Shown here in pieces: positions 8,902-17,659 of a stretch of DNA of 64,000 bases. Each line of letters opens with the position of its first letter. The stretch's first letter is position 1. The stretch is from Kolteria novifilia. Lineage in GTDB: Bacteria > Planctomycetota > Planctomycetia > Kolteriales > Kolteriaceae. The stretch covers positions 2,604,001 to 2,668,000 of the forward strand of contig CP036279.1 in the NCBI GenBank assembly GCA_007748055.1, in the 5' to 3' direction. Made by a program: the position numbers and the translations under genes. Under the pieces are notes generated by a model, which saw only the letters and a list, made by a program, of their open reading frames with translations, was not told where the DNA came from and ran no database searches.

Positions 8902-10218
8902 ATGAGGCATCGCTTTCGGAACGTTGGCTCTTGGTTGCTGACCTGGTTGGTCGCTAGTGGCCCCAGTTCGGTCGCGAGCGCCCAACCTCCGTCCGCTTAT
9001 GAAGCGAAGGTCGCCAACGAGCAAGCCTACGCCCTGAGTGGGCCGGGCATCGGTTTCTACCCGACCCAGGCACTCAGCGTGGGTGAAGCGGTGACGGCCT
9101 ACGGCGACTCGACCAAACGTTGGGTCGCGATCAAACCCCCGGGCGGGAGCTTCAGTTGGATCCTCGCGCGCACCGTCGAGGAACAGGAAGACGGCTCCGG
9201 CAAAGTCATTGTTCCCAGTTCAAAAGTGCGTATCGGTAGCGAATTGACCGATGCGCGGCACGTCTTTCAAGTAACGCTCAAACAAGGCGATCACGTCGCC
9301 ATCCTCGACAAGGCCTACGGCAAAGAGGACGGCAAGATCGTCGCCTGGTACAAGATTCTCCCTCCCGACGAGGAAGTTCGCTACGTGGCTCGGACCGATC
9401 TCGACCTGCCCAGCAACGGGACGGAGATGCCCGTCGTCGCGGCGGCGGCCGAGGAGAAGGTCGGCCTGGTCGACGACGACACCGACTTCGACAGCGCGCC
9501 GCAAGCGCCGCTGGTCAATGCCGTCGGCAGTCGCGTCATTCCGCCCGCGATCCATGAGGGAGATCCCAAGGCCGACGAGGAGGAGCTCACGTTCGCCAAG
9601 TCGGAGAAGACGGTTCCGAAGGAGGAGTCCGACGCCGATCAACCTCCCGTGAAGTTCGCCGACGATCCGAAGGCTCCTCTCGAGAAGCGGATCGCGTCGC
9701 TGAAGAACCAGCTTGAGGCGATGCGGGCCCGCCCACCGGAAAAGTGGAGCCTCGACGAGGCCCAGGAGTCGTTCGAGAAGCTGCTCGACGCCAACCCCAC
9801 GGCGGAGCAGCGCCGCGAGATCGAAGCGTCGCTCGGTCGGGTTCAGTGGTGGTCCGGGTTGAAGCGGACACTCCTCGACGCTCGGCGTCAGACCGAAGCG
9901 GCGATGCAGCGCGACAGCGAATTGGCCCAGTTGCAGCAGCGTCACGAGCAGATCGCCCACGACGTCGGTCCGCGGTTCACGGCCCAAGGGGTGCTGCGAC
10001 CGGCGGCGATCCGCGTCGATGGCAAGACGACCTACACGCTCCGCAACAACGCTGGGCTCAACACGCACTACATCGTCCCGGTCCCAGGACTCAGCATGGA
10101 CTCCTACGTCGGTCGGCGCATCGGCGTGATCGGCACCACGACCAACAAGACCGACTTGCCGGTACCGATCGTGACGACCGAGCAGTTGGTTCCGCTCGAT
10201 GCTTCCACCGGCGGTTAG
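8902..10218 (+). CDS. Secreted SH3-type domain protein
   Basis: 438 residues with a signal peptide (hydrophobic WLLTWLVASG, cleavage probably after ASA near residue 27). Residues about 30-115 look like a bacterial SH3 domain (AYALSGPGIGFYPTQ, WVAIKPPGGSFSWI), and about 118-175 like a second one. A Glu/Asp/Pro-rich linker and a coiled-coil segment (LEKRIASLKNQLEAMRAR) follow, then a C-terminal beta-rich region ending near the residue string SYVGRRIGVIG. SH3b domains bind cell-wall or protein ligands, so a periplasmic structural or binding role is likely. The ATG at 8902 follows CGGAGCGAGG. It is in an operon with the lipoprotein gene that starts 13 bases after it ends. Confidence 0.75.
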   Translation: MRHRFRNVGSWLLTWLVASGPSSVASAQPPSAYEAKVANEQAYALSGPGIGFYPTQALSVGEAVTAYGDSTKRWVAIKPPGGSFSWILARTVEEQEDGSGKVIVPSSKVRIGSELTDARHVFQVTLKQGDHVAILDKAYGKEDGKIVAWYKILPPDEEVRYVARTDLDLPSNGTEMPVVAAAAEEKVGLVDDDTDFDSAPQAPLVNAVGSRVIPPAIHEGDPKADEEELTFAKSEKTVPKEESDADQPPVKFADDPKAPLEKRIASLKNQLEAMRARPPEKWSLDEAQESFEKLLDANPTAEQRREIEASLGRVQWWSGLKRTLLDARRQTEAAMQRDSELAQLQQRHEQIAHDVGPRFTAQGVLRPAAIRVDGKTTYTLRNNAGLNTHYIVPVPGLSMDSYVGRRIGVIGTTTNKTDLPVPIVTTEQLVPLDASTGG

Positions 10219-10231
10219 AGGAGACGTCGTC

Positions 10232-10843
10232 TTGAGAACCCTCGCTCCCACGATGCTGCTGTTCGCGCTGTGCGGCTGTACCCACAGTCCCTACATGGCC
10301 CGTTATGACTCGATGGAACTTGGGTTGGACGACGAGGAAACGGTCGTCGCGGAGAAGCCGGAGGAGGAAGAGGAGCTCGTCGTCGAGCACAACGGATGGG
10401 TCGAGGTGGCGGTGACGCGGATCGATTGCGGGGACAAGGAGCAGCGTAGTCGAACGATGCTCGTCTCGCTGGTGGTGACGAACTTGGCCGAGGAGACGTT
10501 GACGCACTATTGGCCGGGGAAGGTGGCGATTCGGCGGGAGGGGGCTCCAGTGGTGACCGCGAGTCCCGACAAGGATGCCCTTGAACCGATGAGCGTGTTG
10601 ACGGGGCATTCGACGGAATTGGAGATCATCTGTCTGGTCGACAAGACCGACGAGACGGTGGTGCTCGACTTCCAGAACTCGCTTGGGTGGCAGCCGAAGG
10701 GAACGACGTTGGTCGCGCTGAATCCGCCGTTGAAAGTGGAAGTGCCGCTGCCGAGGGAAGAGATGACCTTCGTGCAGAAAGCGGCGACGGTTGCTCGAGA
10801 ACTTCCGATTTCGGCGTCAATCTCGATCAACGATATCAGATAG
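10232..10843 (+). CDS. Putative lipoprotein
   Basis: 203 residues, family not recognised. The TTG at 10232 is taken as start because GAGGAG lies 8-13 bases before it. The ATG at 10253 is an alternative and would leave a very short signal. The N-terminus is hydrophobic and ends in LFALCGC, where C16 fits a lipobox (LCGC). The mature part begins with an acidic stretch (DDEETVVAEKPEEEEE), followed by a beta-rich domain (VALNPPLKVEVPLPREEM). It is probably co-transcribed with the SH3-domain gene and may act with it in the envelope. Confidence 0.68.
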   Translation: MRTLAPTMLLFALCGCTHSPYMARYDSMELGLDDEETVVAEKPEEEEELVVEHNGWVEVAVTRIDCGDKEQRSRTMLVSLVVTNLAEETLTHYWPGKVAIRREGAPVVTASPDKDALEPMSVLTGHSTELEIICLVDKTDETVVLDFQNSLGWQPKGTTLVALNPPLKVEVPLPREEMTFVQKAATVARELPISASISINDIR

Positions 10844-10855
10844 TAGACCAAATGG

Positions 10856-11203
10856 CTACCGATGGTCGCCGGTGGTCCAGGAGATCAGGTTGAGATCTTC
10901 CGATTCCTGTCGGGCGGTCGCGGGAAAGATTGGTTTGCCGAGGTTCACGGCCGAACGGCTTGGCGGTGGCAAGCGACGATCGGCGGACCCCGGAGGAGGG
11001 AGCAACCCTCCGTCGGGAGCGGACGGAACCAGCGGCCCGGCCGCGACCCCTTCCTTTTTCTTCCACGGCCAGTTGAACTCCTTCCCGGATCCGGTGGTCG
11101 CGCAACCACTGCTCATCACGAACGAGAGCGAAAGTCCAGCCAACGCGATCCAGCGGGCTGGACGGGTGCTGCGCAGTGGATGGAGATGTTGGAGTTGTGC
11201 CAT
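10856..11203 (-). CDS. Small putative lipoprotein
   Basis: 115 residues. A basic N-terminus and a hydrophobic core (WIALAGLSLSFVM) end in SSGC, compatible with lipid attachment at the Cys. The rest is Pro/Gly/Lys-rich and low in complexity (WPWKKKEG, GGLLPPPGS), with no recognisable domain. GGAAGG lies about 9 bases before the ATG. It is convergent with the lipoprotein gene ending at 10843, 12 bases away. Signal and ribosome site support a real gene; function is unknown. Confidence 0.6.
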   Translation of the reverse strand: MAQLQHLHPLRSTRPARWIALAGLSLSFVMSSGCATTGSGKEFNWPWKKKEGVAAGPLVPSAPDGGLLPPPGSADRRLPPPSRSAVNLGKPIFPATARQESEDLNLISWTTGDHR

Positions 11204-11454
11204 GGGTCTAGTCCTTCCATCCGCCTAGGGAAATTGGCATTCGGGCGGATCTGCTGAAACATATCACTCGCGGAAGGGCGAACTGGTGCGAAACGGGGGC
11301 GAACGGGGGCAAATCGGCGCGATTTCGATCCGATTGTGTCGAATTTGACCCTCGAAGCGCGTCGAACGGTCTTGCCGTCGGTGAATGGGGTTTGAGAAGG
11401 GGATTCCGCGCAACTCGAAAGGATATTTTAGGTTAGCGTTCCTGAGGGTGCGTC

Positions 11455-11482
11455 TTGCATCGTCGTCGCGACCGATTAGAAT
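11455..11482 (+). promoter_or_regulatory. Candidate sigma-70-type promoter
   Basis: TTGCAT and TAGAAT separated by 16 bases, about 100 bases before the Minf_1886-family gene, in a 379-base gene-free stretch (11204-11582). Assigned by sequence likeness only. Confidence 0.4.
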
Positions 11483-11582
11483 GAAGCGTAGAGATGGGGG
11501 AGTGACTGTTGACAGGCCAGGAACGCTCCGGAGAAGGAGCGTTCTTCTCCGCGCGACACTAGTTTCGGCGAGGATCCCAACG

Positions 11583-11999
11583 ATGAGCGGGCGTCGGTCC
11601 GAATTGGTGGATATCGCGCAGCAAGACGATCGCTACGCCGTCGAGGCGTACGAGTTCCTCTGTCATGCTCTCGCGTATACCCAACGGATGCTGGGTAAGG
11701 TCTCCCGTCCGGCTGGAGAAGCGGCGGAGCCCGAAACCCAAAGCAATCACGTCTCCGGGCAGCAGCTCCTCGAAGGAGTTCGCCACTACGCCCTCGAGCA
11801 GTTCGGCATGATGGCTCCCGTCGTTTTTCGACTCTGGGGCATCCAAAACACCCGCGACTTCGGCGCCATGGTCTACACCTTGATCGAGGCCGGTCACTGG
11901 CACAAATCGGACGACGATCGTCTTGAGGATTTCGACGATCTCTACGATTTCGACGAGGTCTTCGTCCGCGAATACAAGATCGAGTGGGACGAACTCTAA
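11583..11999 (+). CDS. Minf_1886 family protein
   Basis: 138 residues of the conserved but functionally uncharacterised Minf_1886 family found in planctomycetes and verrucomicrobia. Recognised by DDRYAVEAYEFLCHALAYT near the N-terminus, HVSGQQLLEGVRHYALEQFG in the middle and WGIQNTRDFGAMVYTLIEAG, with an acidic end (DFDDLYDFDEVF). The start is the ATG at 11583 after GAGGATCCC; the longer open frame back to 11385 has no family sequence. The next gene begins with GTG immediately after the stop, so the two are translationally coupled. Confidence 0.8.
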   Translation: MSGRRSELVDIAQQDDRYAVEAYEFLCHALAYTQRMLGKVSRPAGEAAEPETQSNHVSGQQLLEGVRHYALEQFGMMAPVVFRLWGIQNTRDFGAMVYTLIEAGHWHKSDDDRLEDFDDLYDFDEVFVREYKIEWDEL

Positions 12000-12488
12000 G
12001 TGACGGACGAGACGTCAACCAAGGACGCCGCCACGCCGACCGCCCCTCCGGCGGAATCGTCGACGTCAGGAGCCAAGCTTCGGTTGATCCTCGCGACGAT
12101 ACCTCTCGGGCTCTGGTTCTGTTTTCTCTTGGTGCAGGTTCTCACGGTCTCGAACCCGGTCATCCTCTCGCGTCCCCAAATTCTCACGGCATCCGCGGTC
12201 GTGACCGGCAAATTCGTGGGCGAGCCACCTCAATTCGTCATTGAGAACGTGTGGCGCGGCGACCAGGCTCTTCAGGGAACGACAATCGCCCTCTCGGGAG
12301 TCGACACTCCCGAAGCACCGGCGGGACAAACCTTTCTTGTTCCGATGGAGAAGGTCGACGACGCGAGCTTTCGAGTGGTCGCGGTTCCCGTCTTTTTCGG
12401 CGGGATGTTCGAGGGCGATCGCCGCCGAGTCTATCGGTGGACGCCTGCGGTCGCGAAGCAGTTGCAGGGGATCCTTACGGAATCTTGA
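12000..12488 (+). CDS. Single-pass membrane protein, unknown function
   Basis: 162 residues, GTG start directly following the TAA of the upstream gene. A Thr/Pro/Ser-rich cytoplasmic N-terminus (about 30 residues) is followed by one membrane helix (LILATIPLGLWFCFLLVQVL). A soluble, probably exported beta-rich domain follows (VVTGKFVGEPPQFVIENVWRG at about 68-88, GQTFLVPMEKVDD). No family recognised. Arrangement suggests an operon with the Minf_1886 gene and the small membrane gene downstream. Confidence 0.65.
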   Translation: MTDETSTKDAATPTAPPAESSTSGAKLRLILATIPLGLWFCFLLVQVLTVSNPVILSRPQILTASAVVTGKFVGEPPQFVIENVWRGDQALQGTTIALSGVDTPEAPAGQTFLVPMEKVDDASFRVVAVPVFFGGMFEGDRRRVYRWTPAVAKQLQGILTES

Positions 12489-12495
12489 GGTGACG

Positions 12496-12684
12496 ATGGC
12501 GAGTCGAACGAAGACGACCGAAACAGACGTCATCACCTCGTCGGTCGCGGTTCGCGGACGAAGTGGTCGCTACTGGTACGCGGTACTCAATCTCTTCCCC
12601 TTCATCTTTTGGCCGACGCTCGCGGTTGGCGGCATCGTCTGTTCGCTCATCATGCCCTGGTTGACCGGCGTCACGTCGCGCTGA
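12496..12684 (+). CDS. Very small membrane protein
   Basis: 62 residues. The ATG at 12496 is preceded by GAGGTGACG, 7 bases after the stop of the preceding gene. A polar N-terminus of about 25 residues is followed by a long hydrophobic segment (YAVLNLFPFIFWPTLAVGG) continuing into IVCSLIMPW, one or two helices. No family recognised. Short spacing and a ribosome site support it as the third gene of the operon beginning at 11583. Confidence 0.55.
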   Translation: MASRTKTTETDVITSSVAVRGRSGRYWYAVLNLFPFIFWPTLAVGGIVCSLIMPWLTGVTSR

Positions 12685-13421
12685 AGCGGTCGTTCCTCTC
12701 CCATTCGCTCTTCGACTTCAATCGTGCGGAATTCTCCGCGAACCTTCCTGGCAATACTAGGCTTCGTCTCAAGAGTTGATCGTCGGCGCGAGGCACAGCG
12801 AGTTGGTGGGGGACGAGGAGGTCGCCGCGCCGGTGAGAAGCCCTCCCGTGAATTCGACAAGAATTGGTCGTGTTCTCCATCTTCCGGTAGCGGAGAGAAC
12901 GGTCTTGGCGAGGGCGCGAGACTGCGGGGTTTTCTTGGTCTTTGTCACGCTTCCAGTTTGAGAAAAGCTCGATTTCGCTGATGTTGACTGATCAAGGGGG
13001 GGAGGGGTGCCGATCCGAGAAGTAGCCCTCGTGCCCGATCTTGACGGCAATCGCTCCTTGCGATCTGCTAGCGATCGGCGGGCGATGGTTTTTTCGCGAC
13101 GACCACTCCTCGGCGGGTAGTGCTCTTGTTCTGATTTGGGCGGACTGCTATCAGCCCAAAACGCTGAGCGACGATGTCGACCGATCCTGTCGTTTTGGAC
13201 TCGATTGGACGCATCAGGTCGGGCGCGAGAACGGCACCAGCGGACGTCGCTACATGATTCGACGCGAGACATTCCAGCCGACCGGAGGAGCCGGTCACCG
13301 CGCTGGGAAGTCACCTTGGGTGCGGGGACGATCGCGCGAGCGAGTCGCCCCGCAACTTGACGTCAGGATGACGTACGGGACCAGCCATCGAGGCCCGTGC
13401 TGTCCAGGGAAGGGAATGTGA
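12685..13421. other. Gene-free stretch of 737 bases
   Basis: No convincing coding region, RNA gene or repeat seen on either strand. Open frames here (up to 181 codons) have no recognisable protein features or ribosome sites and are attributed to high GC. Confidence 0.5.
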
Positions 13422-13943
13422 ATGAGTGCCGGCTACACCCAGAAGCGTGATCTTCGCGTCCATATTCGTTGGATGATCCGAAGAGACATGCCGGAGGTCC
13501 TCAACATCGAGCAGGGCCTCTACGACTATCCCTGGTCCGAAGAGGACTTTCTGCGATGCTTGCGTCAGCGCAACTGCATCGGGATGGTCGCCGAGCTCGG
13601 CGAAAAGGTTGTCGGCTTCATGATCTACGAGCTACACAAGACGAAGCTGCACATCCTCAACTTTGCCGTCCACCCCGAGCACGCTCGCCAGGGGATCGGT
13701 TCGCAGATGATCAATAAGCTGATCAGCAAGCTTTCGAGTCATCGCCGAACCCGCATCACGCTCGAGGTTCGAGAAACAAACTTGGATGCCCAGCTCTTCT
13801 TCCGTCACGAAGGGTTCCGGGCGGTTCAGATCTTGCGGCACTACTACCCCGATACGGACGAGGATGCCTACCTCATGCAGTATCGCTACGTGCCCAGCCC
13901 GGAAGAAATCGCTTCGGCCGTCGACAGCGTCGCGCGCCTGTAG
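13422..13943 (+). CDS. rimI: Ribosomal protein S18-alanine N-acetyltransferase type GNAT
   Basis: Acetyl-CoA-dependent N-acetyltransferase. RimI acetylates the N-terminal alanine of ribosomal protein S18. 173 residues with the RimI pattern: MIRRDMPEVLNIEQ, YPWSEEDFLRCLR, LHILNFAVHPEHARQGIGSQ (acetyl-CoA loop), ITLEVRETNLDAQLFFRHEG and LRHYYPDTDEDAYLM. An AAGGGAATGTGA ribosome site precedes the ATG at 13422. It is not in an operon. Acting on another protein is possible, because RimI-like enzymes are diverse. Confidence 0.85.
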   Translation: MSAGYTQKRDLRVHIRWMIRRDMPEVLNIEQGLYDYPWSEEDFLRCLRQRNCIGMVAELGEKVVGFMIYELHKTKLHILNFAVHPEHARQGIGSQMINKLISKLSSHRRTRITLEVRETNLDAQLFFRHEGFRAVQILRHYYPDTDEDAYLMQYRYVPSPEEIASAVDSVARL

Positions 13944-13974
13944 CCGATTGCCCCGACGGGCAACGTAAACATCC

Positions 13975-14000
13975 AGCGGGAGGAGATCGCGCCTCCCGCT
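13975..14000. terminator. Hairpin downstream of rimI
   Basis: AGCGGGAGG and CCTCCCGCT form a perfect 9-bp stem around an 8-base loop, 32 bases past the rimI stop. No U-tract follows, so it is a transcript-end hairpin at best. Confidence 0.4.
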
Positions 14001-14158
14001 CCAGGAAGGGGCGACAGCCTCGCGCCGGGTCACCCTCCCGCCACCTCCAACCGATTCACGCTCGAATCCCCCAATCGTGGACTGGACGGTCATACGGCCG
14101 ACGTCCTTGGCTTGCCCGTGCGCGATCAGGGGAACGCCGACCGCCGATCGTAGTCCGC

Positions 14159-14869
14159 TCAAACGACCTGAAAGCCGCCGAACGCGAACGGAATGGCATG
14201 ATGGTGGGTGATGCGAAAGGTCCCCTCGTCGAGCCAGTCGACGCGTCCCTCGCCACGCACTTGAATGCCGACCTCCGTGGCCGACGTGGGAGGGCGATTT
14301 CCCGTCGACGTCCGAATGCGGAAGGTCGCGTCGACCACGTAGTAGACTTCGGTCACCACCCAGCAGTCCTTCAAGTACCGCGAACGATCCGCATCGTCGC
14401 GCAGGTCGCCCAAGAGCGTGACCAGCGCGAAACGATTGGCTCGTTGGGAGCGTGCCGCGAAGGTGCGGCCTTCGACCCCGGTCACGGAGACGGAGATCGG
14501 CGTTGCGGGCGGTAGGGCCCCGGCGTCGATGCGGATGCCGAGTTCGCGAAACCCGCCGTCGTCATCGGCGCGAAAGGTGGCCGGAATCGGCTCGGGGACG
14601 AGGTTGCTCGCCGACCGTTCGGTTTCCCAGAACTCCGGTGGTTGGCTTGGGAGGAAGCGGCGCACATGTTCCTGAACTCTCACGTCCCGGCTGAGCAGGG
14701 GATTGATCAGGAGCGAGCCCGGCTCGACGGGCGTTTCCAACGTCGGCAACGGGTGTAGTTGCAATCGGTGGATGTAGGCGTGCAGATCGATCACGGGAGC
14801 GATACTCGTTTGTCCGGTCCATCGGACGTTGGGCCACGACCTTGTTGTCGCGAGGCGCATGGTCATCAT
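14159..14869 (-). CDS. Hypothetical protein
   Basis: 236 residues, family not recognised. The ATG at 14869 (MMTMRLATT) is chosen because sequence upstream in the same frame (to 15163) is Arg/Pro-rich and shadow-like. No clear ribosome site is visible, so the start is uncertain. The protein has no signal peptide or membrane helix. It contains mixed alpha/beta sequence with WVVTEVYYVVDATFRIRT, GIRIDAGALPPATPISVSV and an aromatic C-terminus (HHHAIPFAFGGFQVV). Sustained codon bias supports coding. It is divergent from the NqrM-like gene at 15204, with 334 bases between showing nothing else. Confidence 0.55.
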   Translation of the reverse strand: MMTMRLATTRSWPNVRWTGQTSIAPVIDLHAYIHRLQLHPLPTLETPVEPGSLLINPLLSRDVRVQEHVRRFLPSQPPEFWETERSASNLVPEPIPATFRADDDGGFRELGIRIDAGALPPATPISVSVTGVEGRTFAARSQRANRFALVTLLGDLRDDADRSRYLKDCWVVTEVYYVVDATFRIRTSTGNRPPTSATEVGIQVRGEGRVDWLDEGTFRITHHHAIPFAFGGFQVV

Positions 14870-15203
14870 CGTCCGATTCGGGCTTGGCGATCGATGGTCG
14901 ATCCGTCCGTCGACGACGTTTGCACCAGTCGCCTGCGGGCAAATCGGGGAATGCCGATTCTTTCGCGGTAGCCTCCAGAACTCTTCGATTCCCCAGGCGA
15001 AAGACTGGAGGGGCGTTGTTGCCCACTGACTCGAGAACTCTCGTCGATCTTCTTGGGTGCTTTGGGTGCCAAAAGGGACAACGCACTGCGCGGGCATGCG
15101 GCGAAGGTTTCTCGTTCGGGAACGGCGAACCCCGCCTCGCAAGAAGCTCCTCAACCAAGGCACCGGTGGTCGATCAGCACAATCAGCCTAGAATGGAAGT
15201 GCT

Positions 15204-15449
15204 ATGCTCGAAATCGCACTCGCCATCTGTGTCTTCGGTCTCTTCGCCCTCCTGATGGGGATCGGCTTTCTGTGGAAAGGCCGCTGCCTGAAGGGAAGTT
15301 GTGGTGGCGAACCGGTACGGATCGCCAACATGACGCTCTCATGCGGCGCCTGTCCCAAGCGAAAGGAGACGGGCGGGTCCGACGCCGATTCCTCGCCCAT
15401 CGTTTCCCAGATCGAATCTGAATCGGACACGCCGAGTTCCTCGGCATAG
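15204..15449 (+). CDS. Small membrane protein resembling NqrM (DUF539)
   Basis: 81 residues. One N-terminal membrane helix (IALAICVFGLFALLMGIGF) is followed by LKGSCGG and then SCGACPKRK. NqrM, the maturation factor of the Na+-translocating NADH:quinone reductase, has the same layout: one helix, then a KGSCGG motif and a Cys cluster, proposed to help assemble an iron centre. The likeness is by motif and size only. No nqr or rnf gene is in the window. The Ser/Asp-rich tail (about 25 residues) is extra. The match in layout is good but the function remains an inference. Confidence 0.55.
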   Translation: MLEIALAICVFGLFALLMGIGFLWKGRCLKGSCGGEPVRIANMTLSCGACPKRKETGGSDADSSPIVSQIESESDTPSSSA

Positions 15450-15535
15450 GCGCTCCCGCGCCTCACCGGGATGGAATTCCTCCCACACCCTCGTAGAAGA
15501 AGCTAGTGCACTGGACCATCCAATTTTTGGGGTGC

Positions 15536-15558
15536 CACTGGCTGCTTGTCAGCCAGTG
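15536..15558. repeat. Palindromic repeat CACTGGCTG / CAGCCAGTG
   Basis: Perfect 9-bp arms around CTTGT. The same arms occur at 52350-52372, and diverged forms at about 7365, 42447 and 57052, so this is a dispersed REP-like hairpin. Confidence 0.65.
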
Positions 15559-15603
15559 CTAAACGGTCAAGGCAACCCCAAACACCAGCTCTAAATTGAA
15601 CTG

Positions 15604-15752
15604 GTGTCCTGATAGGCAAGTTCGCTACATTGAGTCTCGGCCCTCAGATCGTGCGAAAGATTGCCCAATCATAGGCGTGTTCCGCCTGCCCACGGCAAGC
15701 GTGGGCAGGCACCCAAGAGTCTTTTCGTCAATGAATTAACCAATCAGGACAC
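15604..15752. repeat. Family 2 inverted-repeat element (149 bp)
   Basis: Begins GTGTCCTGATAGGCAAG and ends CCAATCAGGACAC, so the ends are inverted repeats (GTGTCCTGAT). The interior is the reverse complement of the copy at 26179-26352. It carries a strong hairpin, GCCTGCCCACG and CGTGGGCAGGC, at 15684-15710. It sits in the 398-base gap before fhcA. No transposase is encoded. Confidence 0.75.
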
Positions 15753-15847
15753 TAGAGCACTAGTGACACGCGATCCTCTCGTCGGCCGAGGGGGAGGACC
15801 GTCCACGCACGCTTCCGCCGGCCGCTTGCTTCCGACGAAGGAAACAC

Positions 15848-17545
15848 ATGACGCTACTGAAGTTGCGAGGTGGGACCGTCGTCGATCCGGCCAATGGCAT
15901 CGCCGGCGAGGAAAAGGATCTCTGGATCGAGGACGCGAGGATCGTCGCGGCCCCCTCCGATCCGGACGTCTTGCCTACCCGCACGATTGACCTACGTGGC
16001 TATGTCGTGATGCCCGGCGGCGTCGACATGCACAGTCATATCGCGGGCCCCAAACTCAACGCGGGCCGTCGCATGTGTCCGGAGATCGTACGTGAAGGCG
16101 ATCCCGTCGCCCGCGTCGAGGAACGCCGATCGGGCCTCGGCGGCACGGTGCCGACTTCCTACGCGACAGGCTACCTCTACGCCGGACTGGGATACACGTC
16201 CGCCGTCGACGCCGCGGTTCCCCCGCTCTACGCTCGTGAGGTTCACGAGGAATTCGACGATACGCCCGTCGTCGACAAAGCCTTCCTCGCGCTGTGCGGC
16301 AACAATCACTACTTGATGGAGCGCATCAAGGAAGAAGACCAGGAGCGGACCGTCGGCTACCTCGCTTGGCTGCTGACCGCGATCAAGGGATACGGTCTCA
16401 AGATCGTCAATCCCGGCGGCGTCGAGCAGTGGAAGCGGCCCGGTCGCAAGACGGTCACCGACTTGGACAGCCTCGTCGCCGGTTTCGGAGTGACGCCGCG
16501 CGCGATCTTGCGCGAGCTCGCGCGAGCGGCCGACACGCTGACGTTGCCTCATTCCGTTCACGTCCACACCTGCAACCTCGGCATTCCCGGCAATTGGGAG
16601 ACGACCCGTGAGACGATGCGGGCCTTCGAAGGTCATCGCGCCCACTTGGCTCACGTTCAGTTTCACGGCTACGGCGGAGGCGCCGACGACGAGTTCAGCT
16701 TCACTTCCGCGGTTCCCAAACTCGTCGATGAGCTGATGAAGCATCCGAACCTCTCGATCGATGTCGGCAACATCCATTTTGGCCGGACGATGGCGATGAC
16801 GGGCGATGGCCCCGTCGGCCATTACTTGCATCGCGTCACCGGCGGACGTTGGTATTCCTCCGACAGCGAGTGCGAGACCGGATGCGGTGTCTTGCCGATC
16901 GAATACCGCGACAAGAATCTCGTGCACGCGATCCAGTGGGCGGCGGGGCTCGAGTGGTACTTGTTGGTCTCCGATCCTTGGCGACTGGCGCTCAGCACCG
17001 ACCATCCCAACGGGGCCGCCTTCACGACCTATCCTCACACGATCGAACTGTTGATGAGTCGCGATCGACGCCGGGAGGTCTTCAAGACGCTTCCCAAGGG
17101 GATCGCGCGTCGGTGTCTGCTCGCCGACCTCGACCGGGAGTACACGCTGGAAGAAATCGCGATCATCACCAGGGCGAGCCCGGCGAAGCTGCTCGGACTG
17201 ACGCGGAAGGGACACTTGGGGCCGGGGGCGGACGCGGACGTGACGGTCTACCTGCCGCAAGAGGACAAACGAGCGATGTTCGAGTCGCCTCGCTACGTTT
17301 TTAAGAGCGGCTGCTTGGTGGTCGAGGACGGCGAGGTTCGCGCCGATCACCACAGCGCGACCTTTCACGTCAATCTCCCCGAGGCGCCGGACGTCACCGA
17401 CGACATCCGCTCGTGGTTTTCCTCGGCGTACACGATCCAGTTCGACAACTACGCGGTGGCCGACGCCGACGTCCCGGGCGCGGTGCCCGTCGCGGCGGGG
17501 AAGGGCGATGCCGCTCCGTCGTCGTCGACGTCTCCGTCTGAGTAA
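15848..17545 (+). CDS. fhcA: Formyltransferase/hydrolase complex subunit A (formylmethanofuran dehydrogenase subunit A type)
   Basis: 565 residues of the amidohydrolase superfamily. In the H4MPT-linked C1 pathway this complex moves the formyl group from formyl-H4MPT and releases formate. Ligand motif H62/H64 (GGVDMHSHIAGPK), the conserved LKIVNPGGVEQWK block around residue 184, SVHVHTCNLG and HLAHVQFHGYG are as expected of FmdA/FhcA, and the length is typical. GAAGGAAACAC precedes the ATG. The partner subunits fhcB, fhcC and fhcD are not adjacent. Planctomycetes are known to carry H4MPT C1-transfer genes, often scattered. Confidence 0.9.
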   Translation: MTLLKLRGGTVVDPANGIAGEEKDLWIEDARIVAAPSDPDVLPTRTIDLRGYVVMPGGVDMHSHIAGPKLNAGRRMCPEIVREGDPVARVEERRSGLGGTVPTSYATGYLYAGLGYTSAVDAAVPPLYAREVHEEFDDTPVVDKAFLALCGNNHYLMERIKEEDQERTVGYLAWLLTAIKGYGLKIVNPGGVEQWKRPGRKTVTDLDSLVAGFGVTPRAILRELARAADTLTLPHSVHVHTCNLGIPGNWETTRETMRAFEGHRAHLAHVQFHGYGGGADDEFSFTSAVPKLVDELMKHPNLSIDVGNIHFGRTMAMTGDGPVGHYLHRVTGGRWYSSDSECETGCGVLPIEYRDKNLVHAIQWAAGLEWYLLVSDPWRLALSTDHPNGAAFTTYPHTIELLMSRDRRREVFKTLPKGIARRCLLADLDREYTLEEIAIITRASPAKLLGLTRKGHLGPGADADVTVYLPQEDKRAMFESPRYVFKSGCLVVEDGEVRADHHSATFHVNLPEAPDVTDDIRSWFSSAYTIQFDNYAVADADVPGAVPVAAGKGDAAPSSSTSPSE

Positions 17546-17659
17546 ATGGTCAAGAATCGAACCGCGCCGCGGACGGTGAGCTTCCTTAGAATCGCCTTCG
17601 GCAAATGGCTCATGGCGCCTTGGGACGCCCGACTCGTTGCCTGGTGGGAGGGCGAGGAC

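Noticed and set aside
13041-13421. 126-codon frame before rimI
   Set aside because: No protein-like features; the only good ribosome site belongs to rimI itself.
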